DNA from: Anaerolineales bacterium
GTDB lineage: Bacteria; Chloroflexota; Anaerolineae; 4572-78; J111
Direction of reading: 5' to 3'
NCBI GenBank assembly: GCA_020634855.1
Contig: JACKAU010000008.1
Span: 366,298-430,297, forward strand
Length of the DNA: 64,000 bases
The position numbers and the translations under genes are program-made. The notes beneath the pieces were generated by a model, which saw only the letters and a list, made by a program, of their open reading frames with translations, was not told the DNA's origin and searched no databases. Positions 63,167-64,000 of this stretch are shown piece after piece; position 1 is the first letter of the stretch, and the number at the start of each line of letters is the position of its first letter.

Positions 63167-63907
63167 TTAATTATGCCCATTGCGAGCTTCACGCGATGCC
63201 ATCAACGGCAGGGAATGAATACCGTCCACGCCGCCCAGCATCAAGGCCATCTGCTCCGGCCCTTCCTTGAGACCATTCGCCAAAATCACTTCGTTAAGTA
63301 ATCTAATCAATTCCGGCACCGGATAGCTGCGCAGGATTTCTAAAATCGACTCATCGTGCTTGACATCGAACATGGTGTTTTTGAATCGCGGCGGGGCAAT
63401 GAGTTCTTTGAGCAATATCCCGTCGCGCTTCAGCGGGGCCAAGCCTAAAGCGCGCATAGCCGAGGTTAAGTGAGCCGCCAGATTGGTTTCCATGACCATC
63501 ATCGTAATATCGTTCGACAGCGCCTCGGAACCGTAGCGAACCACCAGCCGGCGCAGCCCTTGATTGGCGTAATCCCGCACAATCGTCTTGAGCAGACTTT
63601 CGTCGGCTTTGACCAACTGGGCCGCGGCTTCGCGGATGGCTTTGTTGGGATTGAAGGTAAATAGAACCGTCAGTTGGATCGTGAAGGGAATATTGTCGCA
63701 ACTGAGCATCTCATCAAAGTAGAAGTTGCCGACATAGATGCTGGTTTTAACCGGCTTGAGCGGGCGCTCGATGAGGGGCATGATCCAGGTCAGGCCGGGC
63801 GGTTTGCTGCGACTGTACCGCCCCAACCGCATCACCGGCGTCACGTGATTATCGGGCGTGAAAACAAAACCGAACCATCCAATAAACCAGAGTAATAGCC
63901 TTGTCAT
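63167..63907 (-). CDS. SPFH/Band 7-like protein
   Basis: This is a 246-residue membrane-anchored protein. After a short N-terminal hydrophobic segment (LLLWFIGWFGFVF) comes a Band 7 pattern (PPGLTWIMPLIERPLKPV, NIPFTIQLTVLFTFNPNKAIREAA). GGAG is six bases before the ATG. SPFH proteins form membrane scaffolds. It begins a three-gene operon with two unknown proteins; the 3' end overlaps nothing. Confidence 0.8.
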   Translation of the reverse strand: MTRLLLWFIGWFGFVFTPDNHVTPVMRLGRYSRSKPPGLTWIMPLIERPLKPVKTSIYVGNFYFDEMLSCDNIPFTIQLTVLFTFNPNKAIREAAAQLVKADESLLKTIVRDYANQGLRRLVVRYGSEALSNDITMMVMETNLAAHLTSAMRALGLAPLKRDGILLKELIAPPRFKNTMFDVKHDESILEILRSYPVPELIRLLNEVILANGLKEGPEQMALMLGGVDGIHSLPLMASREARNGHN

Positions 63908-63948
63908 TTTCGTCTCCTTATCCTATCCAGAAAATACCGAACCCCCGG

Positions 63949-63980
63949 AGAAGTAGGGAGTAGGGAGTAGGAAGTAGGCA
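63949..63980. repeat. Short GGGAGTA-type repeat at window end
   Basis: GTAGGGAGTAGGGAGTAGG and a near copy run before the SPFH gene. A similar GGGGAGTAGGGAGTAG is at about 14370. Low-complexity; no function is proposed. Confidence 0.5.
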
Positions 63981-64000
63981 ACCATCCATTTTACTCCTTA

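Overview
The window looks like part of a chromosome from the Chloroflexota (Anaerolineae or Caldilineae type). This is inferred from gene content and style, not from a marker gene. The signs are a STAND-type protein with many WD40 repeats, substrate-binding lipoproteins with Val/Glu-rich coiled linkers after the lipobox, a BTAD-domain regulator, paired GT39-like membrane glycosyltransferases, AAA proteins with HTH or membrane domains, and many short palindromic intergenic repeats. No rRNA, tRNA, CRISPR array or intact transposase was seen.

Layout. 1-2604 is the C-terminal part of a WD40 protein that begins outside the window. 2605-3190 holds a palindrome and six 41-bp tandem repeats. 3191-8414 carries an APC transporter with Usp domains, a FabL-like enoyl-ACP reductase and a phosphomannomutase/phosphoglucomutase. 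8751-26070 is a sugar-acid catabolic region for L-fucose and/or L-galactose. Its leftward operon (16119 to 8933) encodes a binding protein, two permeases, an extended SDR, L-fuconate dehydratase and a lactonase, and ends in a decayed metallo-beta-lactamase fragment. Its rightward set (16560 to 26070) encodes an IclR regulator, an L-galactose/L-fucose dehydrogenase-like AKR, a zinc alcohol dehydrogenase, a second extended SDR, a LacI regulator preceded by three tandem palindromic operators, and a complete Rbs-type ABC importer.

26092-33451 is mixed housekeeping: nitroreductase, CinA, a mutarotase-fold protein, a tautomerase, a YdcF-like protein, methionine aminopeptidase, a pentapeptide protein and TruD. 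37021 to 33566 (leftward) is rpsF-ssb-rpsR followed by a parvulin and an anti-sigma/antagonist pair. 42431 to 37217 holds two large GT39-like enzymes, followed by a BTAD regulator and a small membrane protein. 44853-50023 has an HTH-AAA protein, a DUF5995-like protein and a membrane-anchored AAA protein. 50052-51858 has OsmC, a haloacid dehalogenase and a TetR regulator with two operator-like sites on a clear promoter.

52307-53062 holds a promoter, a terminated leader RNA and methylglyoxal synthase (mgsA), followed by a tetranucleotide microsatellite. The rest comprises an S33 hydrolase, a DUF937 protein, HemA overlapped by a C45 hydrolase, a two-domain M16 peptidase, and an SPFH-protein operon at the right end.

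The most interesting points are the mgsA leader RNA, the sugar-acid cluster with its operators and intercistronic hairpins, and at least five families of dispersed palindromes, one of which keeps its arms matched while the central bases vary between copies.
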